From Fidelibacterota bacterium (GTDB lineage Bacteria; Pseudomonadota; Alphaproteobacteria; Rhodospirillales; Rhodospirillaceae), in contig CANJLF010000005.1 of assembly GCA_947475295.1 (NCBI GenBank), forward strand, positions 62,001-126,000: 64,000 nt of DNA. The letters run 5' to 3'. This document shows, piece after piece, positions 8,163 to 16,479 of the stretch (positions are counted from its first letter, which is position 1; each line of letters opens with the position of its first letter). The position numbers and the translations under genes are program-made. The notes below the pieces were generated by a model, which did not search any database, had not been told where the DNA came from, and saw nothing but the letters and a program-made list of their open reading frames with translations.

Positions 8163-8823
8163 GAGAGTTCGATATCCTTCGCTGCTCCGCGAGTACTTTG
8201 AGCAATAGCTTGAGTCGGCGCAAGGTCTCGCGTTTGCCAAGCCCCGAAGGAATGACCACGTCCGCTGCCGCGCGTTTCGCGGCATCGGGCCATTGGCGTT
8301 TGAGAACGCTTTCAAAACGTTCAGCCGTCATGCCGGGGCGGGCGAGGGCGCGCTGGCGCTGGAGGAACGCCGGCGCCGAGACCACGATCACCACGTCGCA
8401 CAGATCCTCGGTCTTGCCTTCAAACAGCAGCGGAATGTCGAGCACCACCAGGGGACGGCGGCCCATGGCGGCGCGGCGTAGGAAATGTTCACGCTCCAGG
8501 CGCACCAGTGGATGAAGGATGCTTTCAAGATCCCGGAGCGCCTTTGGATCGGCAAAGACTTTCGCGCCGAGCGTCTTGCGGTCCACACCGCGGCTTCCGA
8601 CGACGCCGGGAAACCGCGCGGCAACGGCTTTGAGCGCCTTGCCCTTAGGCCCCAAGAGGACATGCACCACGCCGTCGGCGTCGAAAACCGGTATGCCGAG
8701 ATTTTTCAAAAGCGCCGCCGCAGTGGATTTGCCCATGGCAACGGAGCCGGTGAGCCCCACCACCAGGCTGGGCCAACGAGGTGGCGGTTTGCGCTTAGTC
8801 CGCCGCACGAGTTTTGCTTCCAA
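8155..8823 (-). CDS. coaE: Dephospho-CoA kinase
   Basis: Last step of coenzyme A synthesis, phosphorylating the 3'-OH of dephospho-CoA. The P-loop GLTGSVAMGKST, the DADGVVHVLL segment, HPLVRLERE and VVLDIPLLFE match the family. There is no early ATG: the frame begins at TTG 8823, with GAGGGA about 9 bases upstream, or at GTG 8808. Both overlap or nearly overlap the end of aroE (stop at 8795), implying translational coupling. At 222 residues it is slightly longer than average because of a basic N-terminus (VRRTKRKPPPR). Confidence 0.9.
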   Translation of the reverse strand: MEAKLVRRTKRKPPPRWPSLVVGLTGSVAMGKSTAAALLKNLGIPVFDADGVVHVLLGPKGKALKAVAARFPGVVGSRGVDRKTLGAKVFADPKALRDLESILHPLVRLEREHFLRRAAMGRRPLVVLDIPLLFEGKTEDLCDVVIVVSAPAFLQRQRALARPGMTAERFESVLKRQWPDAAKRAAADVVIPSGLGKRETLRRLKLLLKVLAEQRRISNSHA

Positions 8824-9634
8824 GGACGTAGTCCCTCAAGGCCTTTGTCACCTCGGGGCGTTTGCCGAACCAACCTTCGAAGCCGGGCTGGGCCTGGTAG
8901 AGCAGCATGCCGAGGCCATCGACGATTGTATTTCCGCGCACGCGCGCGGCCGCCAGCAACGGCGTCTCGAGCGGCGTGTAAACGATATCGCTGACGACGG
9001 CCTCGAGCGGCAGGTTTTGCAGATCGATTTCGAGAGGCGGCTGACCTTGCATGCCTTGGGTCGTGGTGTTGACCAAAAGCGCCGCATTTTTGAGAGCAGC
9101 GGCGCGATTGTCCCAAGCCACGATACGAATATTGCCGCAAAGCGTCTTTGCAAGATTTTCGGCGCGATCCGTGGTGCGATTGATCAAAATGATTTCGGGT
9201 ACGCGGCTCATAAGCGCAAAGCATACAGCCCGAGCCGCACCACCGGCACCCAATACGATCGCAGGACCGCCTTGGTAATCAAGTTCGGGAGCACCGACTT
9301 CCAAATTAGTAATGAAGCCGTAAACGTCTGTATTATGGCCCGTCAGGCTCCCATCACTCTCAACAAAGATTGTATTGATCGCCTCAATATTCGCAGCCAC
9401 ACCCGATATTGAGTCTACTATCTTCATGGCAGCTTCTTTGTGCGGCACGGTAAGGTTGACCCCGGCAAAGCCCTTTTCCGGCAAAGCGCGCAGCGCCGCG
9501 GCCAGATCCTCTGGTTTTACCGCGAGCTTTTCGTAAGTACCGTCGATGCCGTAGGCTTTGAGCCAAAACCCGTGCAGCGCCGGCGAGCGCGAGTGCTCCA
9601 CCGGCCAGCCCATGACGCCCGCTTTAATCGTCAT
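8795..9634 (-). CDS. aroE: Shikimate dehydrogenase (NADP+)
   Basis: Reduces 3-dehydroshikimate to shikimate in chorismate synthesis. It has 279 residues. Substrate-binding HSRSPALH (residues 14-21) and NLTVPHKEAAM with the catalytic Lys are present, followed by the Rossmann motif VLGAGGAARAV, INRTTDRAE for NADP, and GMLLYQAQPGFEGWFG near the end. Its ATG overlaps the maf stop codon in an ATGA arrangement (9631-9634). Confidence 0.95.
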   Translation of the reverse strand: MTIKAGVMGWPVEHSRSPALHGFWLKAYGIDGTYEKLAVKPEDLAAALRALPEKGFAGVNLTVPHKEAAMKIVDSISGVAANIEAINTIFVESDGSLTGHNTDVYGFITNLEVGAPELDYQGGPAIVLGAGGAARAVCFALMSRVPEIILINRTTDRAENLAKTLCGNIRIVAWDNRAAALKNAALLVNTTTQGMQGQPPLEIDLQNLPLEAVVSDIVYTPLETPLLAAARVRGNTIVDGLGMLLYQAQPGFEGWFGKRPEVTKALRDYVLGSKTRAAD

Positions 9635-10236
9635 TGCTGCACAACGTTGTGCTCGCGTAGGAACGCGAGCAGCTCCAGAAGCGGAAGGCCCAGGATGGTG
9701 AAGAAATCGCCGTCGATGCGGCTGAACAGCTGAGCGCCCGGGCCTTCGAGCTGATAGGCGCCGACGGATGTCAGCACAGCCGGGCCGGCGAGCGCGAGAT
9801 AGCTGTCAATAAAGGCGTCGGTGAAGGGACGCATGGTGAGGCGGGGAATGGCCACGTGATGCCAGATGCGGGCGCCATTCAGAGCCACAGCAACAGCGGT
9901 GGGCAGGGCGTGGGTTTTGCCCCGTAAATTTACAAGGTGATCGCGCGCGCCGGCCATGTTGGCGGGTTTATCGAACCATACGCCGTCGCATTCCAGCATC
10001 TGATCGGCGCCGATGACGAGGGCATTGTGATGACGTTGCGAGACCTGGATGGCTTTGAGTTCCGCCAGGGTCTCGGCGCATTGCGCGGCCGTGGCGTCTT
10101 CAGCCTTCAAGGACGCTTTGACGGCGTCTTCGTCGGCATGGGCCGGAATGATTTCAACCGCGATACCGGCCGCCCGTAAAAGCGTCGCGCGGCTTTTGCT
10201 GGCCGAAGCCAGAATCAAGGTTTTGGCGGCGATCAT
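9631..10236 (-). CDS. maf: Maf-like nucleotide pyrophosphatase
   Basis: Hydrolyses non-canonical or modified nucleoside triphosphates to monophosphates. It has 201 residues. Family motifs are ILASASKSRATLLRAAGI near the N-terminus, a HADEDAVK segment, VIGADQML and the C-terminal IDGDFFTILGLPLLELLAFL. It is sandwiched between ppsR and aroE with 4-bp overlaps on both sides, the standard alphaproteobacterial arrangement next to the origin. Which subfamily substrate it prefers cannot be told from sequence alone. Confidence 0.9.
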   Translation of the reverse strand: MIAAKTLILASASKSRATLLRAAGIAVEIIPAHADEDAVKASLKAEDATAAQCAETLAELKAIQVSQRHHNALVIGADQMLECDGVWFDKPANMAGARDHLVNLRGKTHALPTAVAVALNGARIWHHVAIPRLTMRPFTDAFIDSYLALAGPAVLTSVGAYQLEGPGAQLFSRIDGDFFTILGLPLLELLAFLREHNVVQQ

Positions 10237-11060
10237 GGCGCGGGCGCCGTCCGTTGATTGTAGAGCTGGATAATGGTGGCAGCGGTTTCCTCAATCGAAC
10301 GGCGCGTCACATCGATGACCGGCCAGTTGTGTTTGACGAACAGCCGGCGCGCTTCGGCGATTTCCTCGCGTACGATATCGAGATCGGCGTAACCGCTGGT
10401 GCGCTCCTCGTTCATGATGCGCAGACGGCTTTGGCGTATGTCGGTCAGACTCTTAGGCTCGCGCGTCAGGCCCACGAACAAGGGTTTGCGCGCCGTCGCG
10501 ATCTCATCCGGCAGAGTGAATCCTGGCACGAGCGGAATGTTGGCCGCCTTGAAGCCGCGATTGGCGAGATACATGCAGGTCGGTGTTTTCGATGTGCGCG
10601 AAACGCCCACCAGAATCAGGTCGGCATCGCTCATGGACGCCATGGATTGGCCGTCATCGTGCTGAACCGCGAAGTGCATGGCATCGATGCGGTGAAAATA
10701 GTCATCATCGAGCACGTGCTGCTTACCGACCTCGGACATGGCTTGGCGTTCGAAGAAGCGCGAGAAGGCTTGCATCACGGGATCTATGGCAGAAACGTAA
10801 GGGATGCGCATCTCACGGCAGGCCTGCTCGAGCAAGTCGCGCACGCCCTTATCGAGCAATGTGAAAACCACCAGGCCCGGTGCGTTTCTGATGCCTTCGA
10901 TGACGCGGTTCATCTGCCCGGTTGTGCGCACCAGCCACCAGAAATGTTCGGTGACCTGGATGTTCTCGTACTGCACCAGGCAGGCGCGCGCGATGTTGGT
11001 GACGGTCTCGCCCGACGAGTCGGAAACCAAGTGCAGATTATAGACGTCGCGGGGGGTCAT
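10233..11060 (-). CDS. ppsR: Pyruvate, phosphate dikinase regulatory protein (DUF299)
   Basis: Bifunctional ADP-dependent kinase and Pi-dependent phosphorylase that switches PPDK or PEP synthase off and on. It has 275 residues, opening with YNLHLVSDSSGETV and carrying the P-loop-like GVSRTSKTPTCMYLANRG and PLVPGFTLP. In Caulobacter and Rickettsia the homologous gene (RP001) borders the chromosome origin. Here it is the first gene leftward of a 661-bp gene-free region and heads the maf-aroE-coaE-dnaQ operon. Confidence 0.93.
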   Translation of the reverse strand: MTPRDVYNLHLVSDSSGETVTNIARACLVQYENIQVTEHFWWLVRTTGQMNRVIEGIRNAPGLVVFTLLDKGVRDLLEQACREMRIPYVSAIDPVMQAFSRFFERQAMSEVGKQHVLDDDYFHRIDAMHFAVQHDDGQSMASMSDADLILVGVSRTSKTPTCMYLANRGFKAANIPLVPGFTLPDEIATARKPLFVGLTREPKSLTDIRQSRLRIMNEERTSGYADLDIVREEIAEARRLFVKHNWPVIDVTRRSIEETAATIIQLYNQRTAPAP

Positions 11061-11425
11061 GAGGGCACGGGAGAGATCGGTTTCAGGGCACGGTATAAGA
11101 AAAGGATAACGGGGAGCGTTTGGAACTTTTGCACAGGAGCCGCCGTTTTCACATCCTAGACCCCGTATTCATCCCCGACTTAGCGAGATGTGGACAATGG
11201 CGAATTCACAACGTGAATCCCATGTGTGGTTTCCGGCTTTTGCAACAATACCTCATTTTGCACGTTTTTCGCGAGGGGCCTCCAGGTTCTGAAATCACGG
11301 CAGGAAACGCGGTTTTGCACAATTCTATGCACAGACATCGCGATTGTGGGATTGGCCGTGCGTGTTCCTGGGAGGGATTTGGTGTGAGCGGTGATCCCCC
11401 GGACCCACAGGGCCAACCTCCTCCA

Positions 11426-11468
11426 TTACCTTTTAAGATTCTTTTTTATTATGGTGGGAAAAATACTC
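11426..11468. other. AT-rich candidate DNA-unwinding element
   Basis: This stretch is markedly AT-rich, including TTTTAAGATTCTTTTTTATT, in an otherwise GC-rich genome. It lies about 95 bp beyond the last DnaA-box-like site. Its placement beside the box cluster suits an origin melting region. Confidence 0.5.
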
Positions 11469-11501
11469 CGACCAGGAAAAGGCTTCGGCAAAACAAGGTA
11501 G

Positions 11502-11530
11502 TTGACTTAAAAAGCGCGTCGATGTATCGC
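11502..11530 (+). promoter_or_regulatory. Candidate sigma-70 promoter for rho
   Basis: TTGACT at 11502-11507, a 17-bp spacer and TATCGC at 11525-11530. The -35 matches five of six consensus positions, the -10 only weakly. It would give a leader of about 185 nt before rho, reasonable for a gene known to autoregulate in other bacteria. Confidence 0.35.
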
Positions 11531-11721
11531 TGGAACCGTCAGAACAGGGCGTTCGCCCGCAGATTTCCCGCTTCGCCTCTCTTCTCTGATATCACCTGTC
11601 CTACCACCTTCCTCCCGGACGACCACTTCGCAGTTTGTTGCCCAGCAGCGTTTTATCGCTGATTCCCGCACAACACTTCGGCCTTTCCCTCTCTAATCAA
11701 CAGTAGTTTCAGAACACTCAC

Positions 11722-12984
11722 ATGCATCTTCAGGAATTGAAGCGCAAAACCCCGGCAGAACTGCTGGCTTTTGCAGAAGAATACGGCATCGAAAACGCCT
11801 CGAACCTGCGCCGCCAGGATCTCATGTTCGGCATCCTCAAAATCATGGCCGACAAGGACACGGTCATCGACGGCGACGGTGTGCTGGAAATTCTTCAAGA
11901 CGGTTTCGGTTTCCTGCGCTCACCTGAAGCCAGCTATTTGCCGGGCCCCGACGATATCTATGTCAGCCCCAGCCAAGTGCGCCGCTTCGGCCTGCGCACC
12001 GGCGATACGGTCGAAGGCCAGATCCGTGGACCCAAGGACGGCGAACGGTATTTCGCCCTGCTCAAAGTCAATACCATCAACTTCGAGGATCCGGACAACG
12101 TCCGCCACCGCATCAATTTCGACAACCTGACGCCGCTCTATCCGGACGAAAAGCTCAAGCTCGAGATCGAGCAGAAAGACACCAAGGTCAAAGACATCAC
12201 ACAGCGCGTGCTTGAACTGGTAGCGCCGCTTGGCAAAGGCCAGCGTGCCGTGATCGTGGCGCCGCCGCGCACCGGCAAAACCATAATGTTGCAGAATATC
12301 GCGGCCGCCATCGCCGCCAACCATCCGGAAGTTTATTTGATCGTGCTGCTGATTGACGAACGCCCGGAAGAAGTCACCGACATGGACCGCACGGTAAAAG
12401 GCGAGGTTGTGAGCTCGACCTTCGACGAGCCGGCGTCGCGTCACGTCCAGGTGGCCGAGATGGTGATCGAAAAAGCCAAGCGCCTGGTGGAACACAAGCG
12501 CGACGTGGTGATCTTACTGGATTCCATTACGCGTCTCGCGCGCGCTTACAACACCGTTGTGCCGTCGTCGGGCAAAGTGCTGACCGGCGGCGTCGACGCC
12601 AACGCTCTGCAACGCCCCAAACGCTTTTTCGGTGCGGCGCGTAATATCGAGGAAGGCGGCTCGCTGACGATCATCGCGACGGCCTTGATTGATACCGGCA
12701 GCCGCATGGACGAAGTGATTTTCGAAGAGTTCAAAGGCACCGGCAACTCGGAAATCGTGCTGGACCGCAAGCTGTCGGACAAGCGCGTGTTCCCGTCCAT
12801 CGACATCACCAAATCCGGCACCCGCAAGGAAGAGCTGCTGGTCAATCCGGGGACCTTGTCGAAGATGTGGATCCTGCGCCGCATTCTGGATCCCATGGGC
12901 GTCCAGGACGGCATGGAGTTCTTGCTGGAAAAGCTGCGCGAGTCCAAGAACAACAACGACTTCTTTGATCGTATGAATAAGTAG
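11722..12984 (+). CDS. rho: Transcription termination factor Rho
   Basis: Hexameric RNA-dependent ATPase that terminates transcription. It has 420 residues: an N-terminal helix bundle ([22 protein letters not shown]), a cold-shock-like RNA-binding domain ([33 protein letters not shown] contains the RNP-like motifs), and a RecA-type motor with Walker A APPRTGKT, Walker [13 protein letters not shown]-loop [11 protein letters not shown] and R-loop GTGNSEI. Normal length with no insertion. It starts immediately right of the putative origin and is followed by a strong intrinsic terminator. Confidence 0.97.
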   Translation: MHLQELKRKTPAELLAFAEEYGIENASNLRRQDLMFGILKIMADKDTVIDGDGVLEILQDGFGFLRSPEASYLPGPDDIYVSPSQVRRFGLRTGDTVEGQIRGPKDGERYFALLKVNTINFEDPDNVRHRINFDNLTPLYPDEKLKLEIEQKDTKVKDITQRVLELVAPLGKGQRAVIVAPPRTGKTIMLQNIAAAIAANHPEVYLIVLLIDERPEEVTDMDRTVKGEVVSSTFDEPASRHVQVAEMVIEKAKRLVEHKRDVVILLDSITRLARAYNTVVPSSGKVLTGGVDANALQRPKRFFGAARNIEEGGSLTIIATALIDTGSRMDEVIFEEFKGTGNSEIVLDRKLSDKRVFPSIDITKSGTRKEELLVNPGTLSKMWILRRILDPMGVQDGMEFLLEKLRESKNNNDFFDRMNK

Positions 12985-13025
12985 CGCATGAACATATAAG
13001 CCCAATACGACGGGCTGAAATGCGT

Positions 13026-13056
13026 AACGGGCCGGTTCAACACCGGCCCGTTTTTT
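13026..13056 (+). terminator. Intrinsic terminator of rho
   Basis: An 11-bp perfect stem (AACGGGCCGGT with ACCGGCCCGTT), loop TCAAC, then TTTTTTATT. It lies 41 bp after the rho stop and 13 bp before the end of the convergent oxidoreductase gene. Confidence 0.9.
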
Positions 13057-13068
13057 ATTGCGCTCTTA

Positions 13069-14055
13069 TCAGACGATGAGAATCGTCGAGCCGGTGGTCG
13101 TGCGCGATTCCAGATCGCTGTGGGCATGAGCCGCTTGGGCGAGGCCGTAAGATTGGCCTATGTCAATTTTGATGATGCCCTTGGTCACCAGATCGAACAG
13201 CTCGTTACTGGCCTGCACATATTCTTCGCGCTGCCCGACATAATCGCCGAGGCGCGGCCGCGTGAGAAACAGCGAACCCTTTGAGGCCAGCAGACCCGGC
13301 TCAATGGCGGGCGCGACACCGGAAGCGTTACCGAAACTCACCAGAAGGCCGCGTGTTGCCAGGCAGTCCAATGAGCCCATGGTCGTGTCTTTGCCGACGC
13401 TGTCATAAGCGACCGCCACGCCTTTGCCGCCGGTGAGCTCGCGCACTTTGGCGACCCAGTCCGTGGATTTATAAAGAACAGTGTGGGTGCAGCCGGCGGC
13501 GCGCGCGAGTTTGGCTTTTTCTTCGGAGCCGACTGTGCCGATAACTGTCGCGCCGATATGCCGCGCCCATTGGCAGAAGATCAAACCGACGCCGCCGGCA
13601 GCTGCATGCATCAGGACCGTTTCGCCGGCTTTCAATTCATGTAGCGCGCGTACGAGGTACCAGACCGTAAGCCCGCGCAGCATCATGCCGGCGACCTTTT
13701 CATCCTCGAGCTGCGCCGGATATTTCACAACCTTGGCCGCCGGAATCAGGCGCTCCTCGGCGTAGGCGCCCATGGGCCCATTGCAATAACAGACTTGATC
13801 GCCGACCTTGAGATCGGTGACGCCGGGGCCGACGGCATCGACACGGCCCACACCTTCCATGCCGGGAATGAAGTAACCTTCAGGGCCGGGCTTGACCGGG
13901 TAAACGCCGGAGCGGTGATAGGTGTCGATGAAATTCACACCGACGGCGCTTTGGCGCAGGCGGATTTCGCCCTCGCCGGGAGCGCCGACGTTGACGTCTT
14001 CAAAGTGAAGAACTTCCGGCCCGCCGAGCTGGCGTACGGTAATAGCTTTGACCAT
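13069..14055 (-). CDS. NADPH:quinone oxidoreductase (zeta-crystallin-like MDR family)
   Basis: Zinc-independent medium-chain dehydrogenase/reductase of 328 residues that reduces quinones or related enones with NADPH. Recognisable parts: VGVNFIDTYHRSGVYP, the PGMEGVGRVDAVGPGV substrate-side segment, the Rossmann motif HAAAGGVGLIFCQWA, and VAYDSVGKDT. The zinc-binding Cys and His of alcohol dehydrogenases are absent. Its ATG lies directly after the ogt stop codon (14056), so the two genes form a minus-strand unit convergent with rho. The physiological substrate is unknown. Confidence 0.88.
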   Translation of the reverse strand: MVKAITVRQLGGPEVLHFEDVNVGAPGEGEIRLRQSAVGVNFIDTYHRSGVYPVKPGPEGYFIPGMEGVGRVDAVGPGVTDLKVGDQVCYCNGPMGAYAEERLIPAAKVVKYPAQLEDEKVAGMMLRGLTVWYLVRALHELKAGETVLMHAAAGGVGLIFCQWARHIGATVIGTVGSEEKAKLARAAGCTHTVLYKSTDWVAKVRELTGGKGVAVAYDSVGKDTTMGSLDCLATRGLLVSFGNASGVAPAIEPGLLASKGSLFLTRPRLGDYVGQREEYVQASNELFDLVTKGIIKIDIGQSYGLAQAAHAHSDLESRTTTGSTILIV

Positions 14056-14532
14056 TCAAACCTCCAACGCGACTTGTTTGAGACCGATGATGTCCGCGTT
14101 TTCGAGCCGCAGCAAGGCAACTTTTGTTTCACGGCCGCCCTCGCCGGAATAGCCGCCGAGATGGCTGGCGGCCACGACCCGATGGCAGGGAATGATGATC
14201 GGGATGGGATTGCGCCCGCACCCCGTGCCGACAGCGCGGGCACCGGCCTCCAGGCGCTCGGCGATCTCGCCGTAGGTGCGCACCTTGCCGTAGGGAATGC
14301 GCACCATCTGACGCCAAATTTCCTTATGGAATGACGTGCCGTCCGGGCGCAGCAGCAAGTCGAACTTGGTCAACTTGCCGTCGAAATAGGCGTTGAGCTG
14401 TTTCACCGCTTCTTTGAGCAGGGGTGTGGAGTCCTGATCGCGGCCCCAGCCCCAATCAAGTGCGACGATCTTGCCGGCGTCTTCACTAATGCTGAGGTCC
14501 CCGACGGGCGAATGAAGAGAAAGTTGCGGCAT
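14056..14532 (-). CDS. ogt: Methylated-DNA--[protein]-cysteine S-methyltransferase
   Basis: Suicide repair protein that takes methyl groups from O6-methylguanine. It has 158 residues. The active-site motif IIPCHRVV is intact, preceded by PYGKVRTYGEIAERL (recognition helix) and GRNPIPI, and followed by LGGYSGEGGRETK. The start is the ATG at 14532, preceded by AGAGGAAT; the longer frame to 14634 lacks family similarity. No Ada-type N-terminal domain is attached. It runs directly into the oxidoreductase gene. Confidence 0.93.
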   Translation of the reverse strand: MPQLSLHSPVGDLSISEDAGKIVALDWGWGRDQDSTPLLKEAVKQLNAYFDGKLTKFDLLLRPDGTSFHKEIWRQMVRIPYGKVRTYGEIAERLEAGARAVGTGCGRNPIPIIIPCHRVVAASHLGGYSGEGGRETKVALLRLENADIIGLKQVALEV

Positions 14533-14675
14533 AAAGAATTCCTCTTGCGGCGGGCAACCGGCAAAGCGTGGACAGTCGCCGCCCCAGCCCTTAACCTTAT
14601 AAGCGTCATAGCGGGATTCATAGGCGCATCGCATATGGGCCCGGTCTTTAAAGATCAGAGAATCGGGAGCGCAGC

Positions 14676-14924
14676 ATGAAAGTCAATGTCGACATCGAGT
14701 GCACACCGGAAGAAGCCCGGGTCTTCCTAGGACTGCCCGATGTGGCGCCGCTGCAGGCCGCGATGATGGACCAGATGAAAAGCCAGATGCAGAAAGCCGC
14801 GGCCGCCTTGGAGCCCGAGACGATCTTCAAGACCTTGTTTCCCATGAACACTGAAGGTTTCGCCGATTTGCAGAAGACCTTCTGGGGTCAGTTCATGGGT
14901 AAAGCGGGCAAAACCGAAAAATAA
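14676..14924 (+). CDS. DUF6489-type small protein
   Basis: An 82-residue cytosolic protein opening MKVNVDIECTPEEARVFLGLPDV, the signature of a small alphaproteobacterial family I recall as DUF6489. The middle is a Met/Gln-rich amphipathic helix (MMDQMKSQMQKAAAAL). The function is unknown. It stands 13 bp upstream of mnmE on the same strand, so it is probably co-transcribed with it. The family name is from memory and should be treated as moderately certain. Confidence 0.7.
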   Translation: MKVNVDIECTPEEARVFLGLPDVAPLQAAMMDQMKSQMQKAAAALEPETIFKTLFPMNTEGFADLQKTFWGQFMGKAGKTEK

Positions 14925-14937
14925 TGGCTGAAACCTA

Positions 14938-16251
14938 ATGGCTGGCGAGACGATCTTTGCGCTGGCCTCGGCTGCGGGGCGCGCGGGCATCGCCGTCATT
15001 CGTCTGTCGGGCTCCCACACTAAAACCGCGCTGACGCGGATGGGATGTATTCTGCCGCCGGCACGCAAAGCCGCGCGCACGCGCTTCATTGATCCGTCGT
15101 CGCGTGAAGTTCTCGATGACGGCTTGCTGCTGTGGTTTCCCGCACCGCACAGTTTTACCGGCGAGGATGTCGCCGAGCTGCATGTTCACGGCGGCCGTGC
15201 TGTCATCGACAGTATTTTGACGGCGCTGAGTTCTATCGAAGGCTTGCGACCCGCCGAGCCCGGCGAGTTCACGCGCCGCGCCTTTGCCAACGACAAGATG
15301 GATCTCACGCAAGCTGAGGCACTGGCCGATCTCGTCGATGCCGAAACCCGCGCGCAAGCGAAGCAAGCTCTGCGTCAGATGGGCGGCGCGCTCAAAGAAC
15401 TCTACGACGACTGGCGTCATCGATTGGTGCAGGCGCTCGCGCATTTAGAAGCCGTGATCGATTTTCCCGACGAGGATTTGCCGCCGGCTGTAGCCGACAA
15501 AGTCTGGGGTGAAGTGGGCGAGCTGCGGCAGGGCATCGAGAAACATTTGGATGACGGCGGGCGCGGTGAGCGTATTCGCGAAGGTTTGGCCATTGCGATC
15601 ATCGGGCCGCCCAATGCCGGCAAATCGAGCTTGCTGAATGCGTTGGCGCGACGCGAGGCCGCGATTGTCTCGGCTATTCCAGGGACCACGCGCGACGTGG
15701 TCGAGGTGCACATGAATCTCGGCGGCTATGCGGTGATGCTGGCCGACACGGCCGGTTTGCGCGAAGCCGGCGATGTCATCGAAAATGAAGGCATCAAAAG
15801 GGCGAGAGCCCGCGCCGCAGATGCCGATCTCAAGATCGCGGTTTTCGACGGGGCGATGCACCCCGCGCGCGATGCCGCGACGGCGGCGCTGGTGGATGCC
15901 GATACCCTGGTCGTCGTCAACAAAGCCGATCTGATTTCAAGTCCGACAGGCAACGCCCAATTCGTCTCGGTCAAAACCGGTGCCGGCCTGGATGCATTTG
16001 TTGCGGAACTGCAGAGGCGGATTTGCAGCAAAGCTGACAGCGGCGCGGCCATGCCGCTGACCCGCGCCCGTCACCGCAAGGCGCTGAAAGAATGCGTTGA
16101 TGCTTTGGCGCGAGCTCGCGCCGCGTCTTTGCCGGAGCTGGCGGCGGAAGACTTGCGTCTGGCTGCCCGCGCTCTTGGACGACTCACAGGCCGCGTCGAG
16201 GTGGAAGAAATCCTCGATGTCGTGTTTCGGGACTTTTGTATTGGGAAATAA
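14938..16251 (+). CDS. mnmE: tRNA modification GTPase MnmE
   Basis: With MnmG it forms the complex that installs 5-carboxymethylaminomethyl on U34 of certain tRNAs. It has 437 residues: an N-terminal folate-binding domain (FTGEDVAELHVHGG, LRPAEPGEFTRRAFANDKMDL contains its core), a helical domain, an inserted G domain (GPPNAGKSSLLN, PGTTRDVVE, DTAGLREA, NKADL) and the C-terminal CIGK motif with the functional Cys. Complete. mnmG follows after a 228-bp gap that may hold a minus-strand peptide gene. Confidence 0.96.
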   Translation: MAGETIFALASAAGRAGIAVIRLSGSHTKTALTRMGCILPPARKAARTRFIDPSSREVLDDGLLLWFPAPHSFTGEDVAELHVHGGRAVIDSILTALSSIEGLRPAEPGEFTRRAFANDKMDLTQAEALADLVDAETRAQAKQALRQMGGALKELYDDWRHRLVQALAHLEAVIDFPDEDLPPAVADKVWGEVGELRQGIEKHLDDGGRGERIREGLAIAIIGPPNAGKSSLLNALARREAAIVSAIPGTTRDVVEVHMNLGGYAVMLADTAGLREAGDVIENEGIKRARARAADADLKIAVFDGAMHPARDAATAALVDADTLVVVNKADLISSPTGNAQFVSVKTGAGLDAFVAELQRRICSKADSGAAMPLTRARHRKALKECVDALARARAASLPELAAEDLRLAARALGRLTGRVEVEEILDVVFRDFCIGK

Positions 16252-16268
16252 TTTTCCGAGCTTAGCGG

Positions 16269-16388
16269 TCAGCGTCCCCAGAAGCTCCTGACCAAAAGAA
16301 GAATCGCCACAACCGCCAGCACAACAGTCCAGTGAAGGACTGAGTGGCTTCCCATGCCCCCCAGGTGTGGAACGACGAGATCGCGCAT
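16269..16388 (-). CDS. Possible 39-aa single-TM peptide resembling a TatA N-terminus
   Basis: A short minus-strand frame between mnmE and mnmG. From the internal Met (start at 16355) it reads MGSHSVLHWTVVLAVVAI, then three Leu, VRSFWGR and stop. TatA proteins start with a similar MGS-x-S-x-x-HW segment and a Val/Leu-rich helix, but the amphipathic helix and tail that TatA needs are missing. It may be a tiny membrane peptide, a truncated tatA-like remnant, or chance. A G-rich stretch precedes the internal Met; nothing else supports expression. Confidence 0.35.
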   Translation of the reverse strand: MRDLVVPHLGGMGSHSVLHWTVVLAVVAILLLVRSFWGR

Positions 16389-16479
16389 TCCGCCATTTTA
16401 GCGCCTCTGGAATCTGAACTGGAAATCACATCTGGCTAACCACTCGATCTAAAGGGGCGCTCGATATATAAGAACGCCC

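Larger units (their letters stand above)
11061..11721. other. Probable chromosomal origin of replication (oriC)
   Basis: A 661-bp gene-free region between divergent ppsR and rho. DnaA-box-like 9-mers cluster in about 200 bp: TTTTGCACA at 11127-11135 and 11313-11321 fit the TTWTNCACA consensus exactly; one-mismatch copies are TTTTGCACG at 11256-11264, CTATGCACA at 11325-11333 and, on the minus strand, TTGTCCACA at 11189-11197. An AT-rich stretch at 11426-11468 could be the unwinding element. Flanking genes transcribe away on both sides. In Caulobacter and Rickettsia the origin lies beside the ppsR (RP001) gene. This is inference from context and motifs; GC skew was not computed. Confidence 0.72.

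Noticed and set aside
11120-11662. 180-aa plus-strand frame in the region before rho
   Set aside because: Composition is unlike protein (clusters of Arg, Phe, Cys), no family and it spans DnaA-box-like sites; better explained as non-coding origin DNA.
11061-11721. Enrichment of GANTC methylation sites in the putative origin
   Set aside because: Only about three GANTC sites are seen (near 11214, 11437 and 11661), close to chance expectation for this length.
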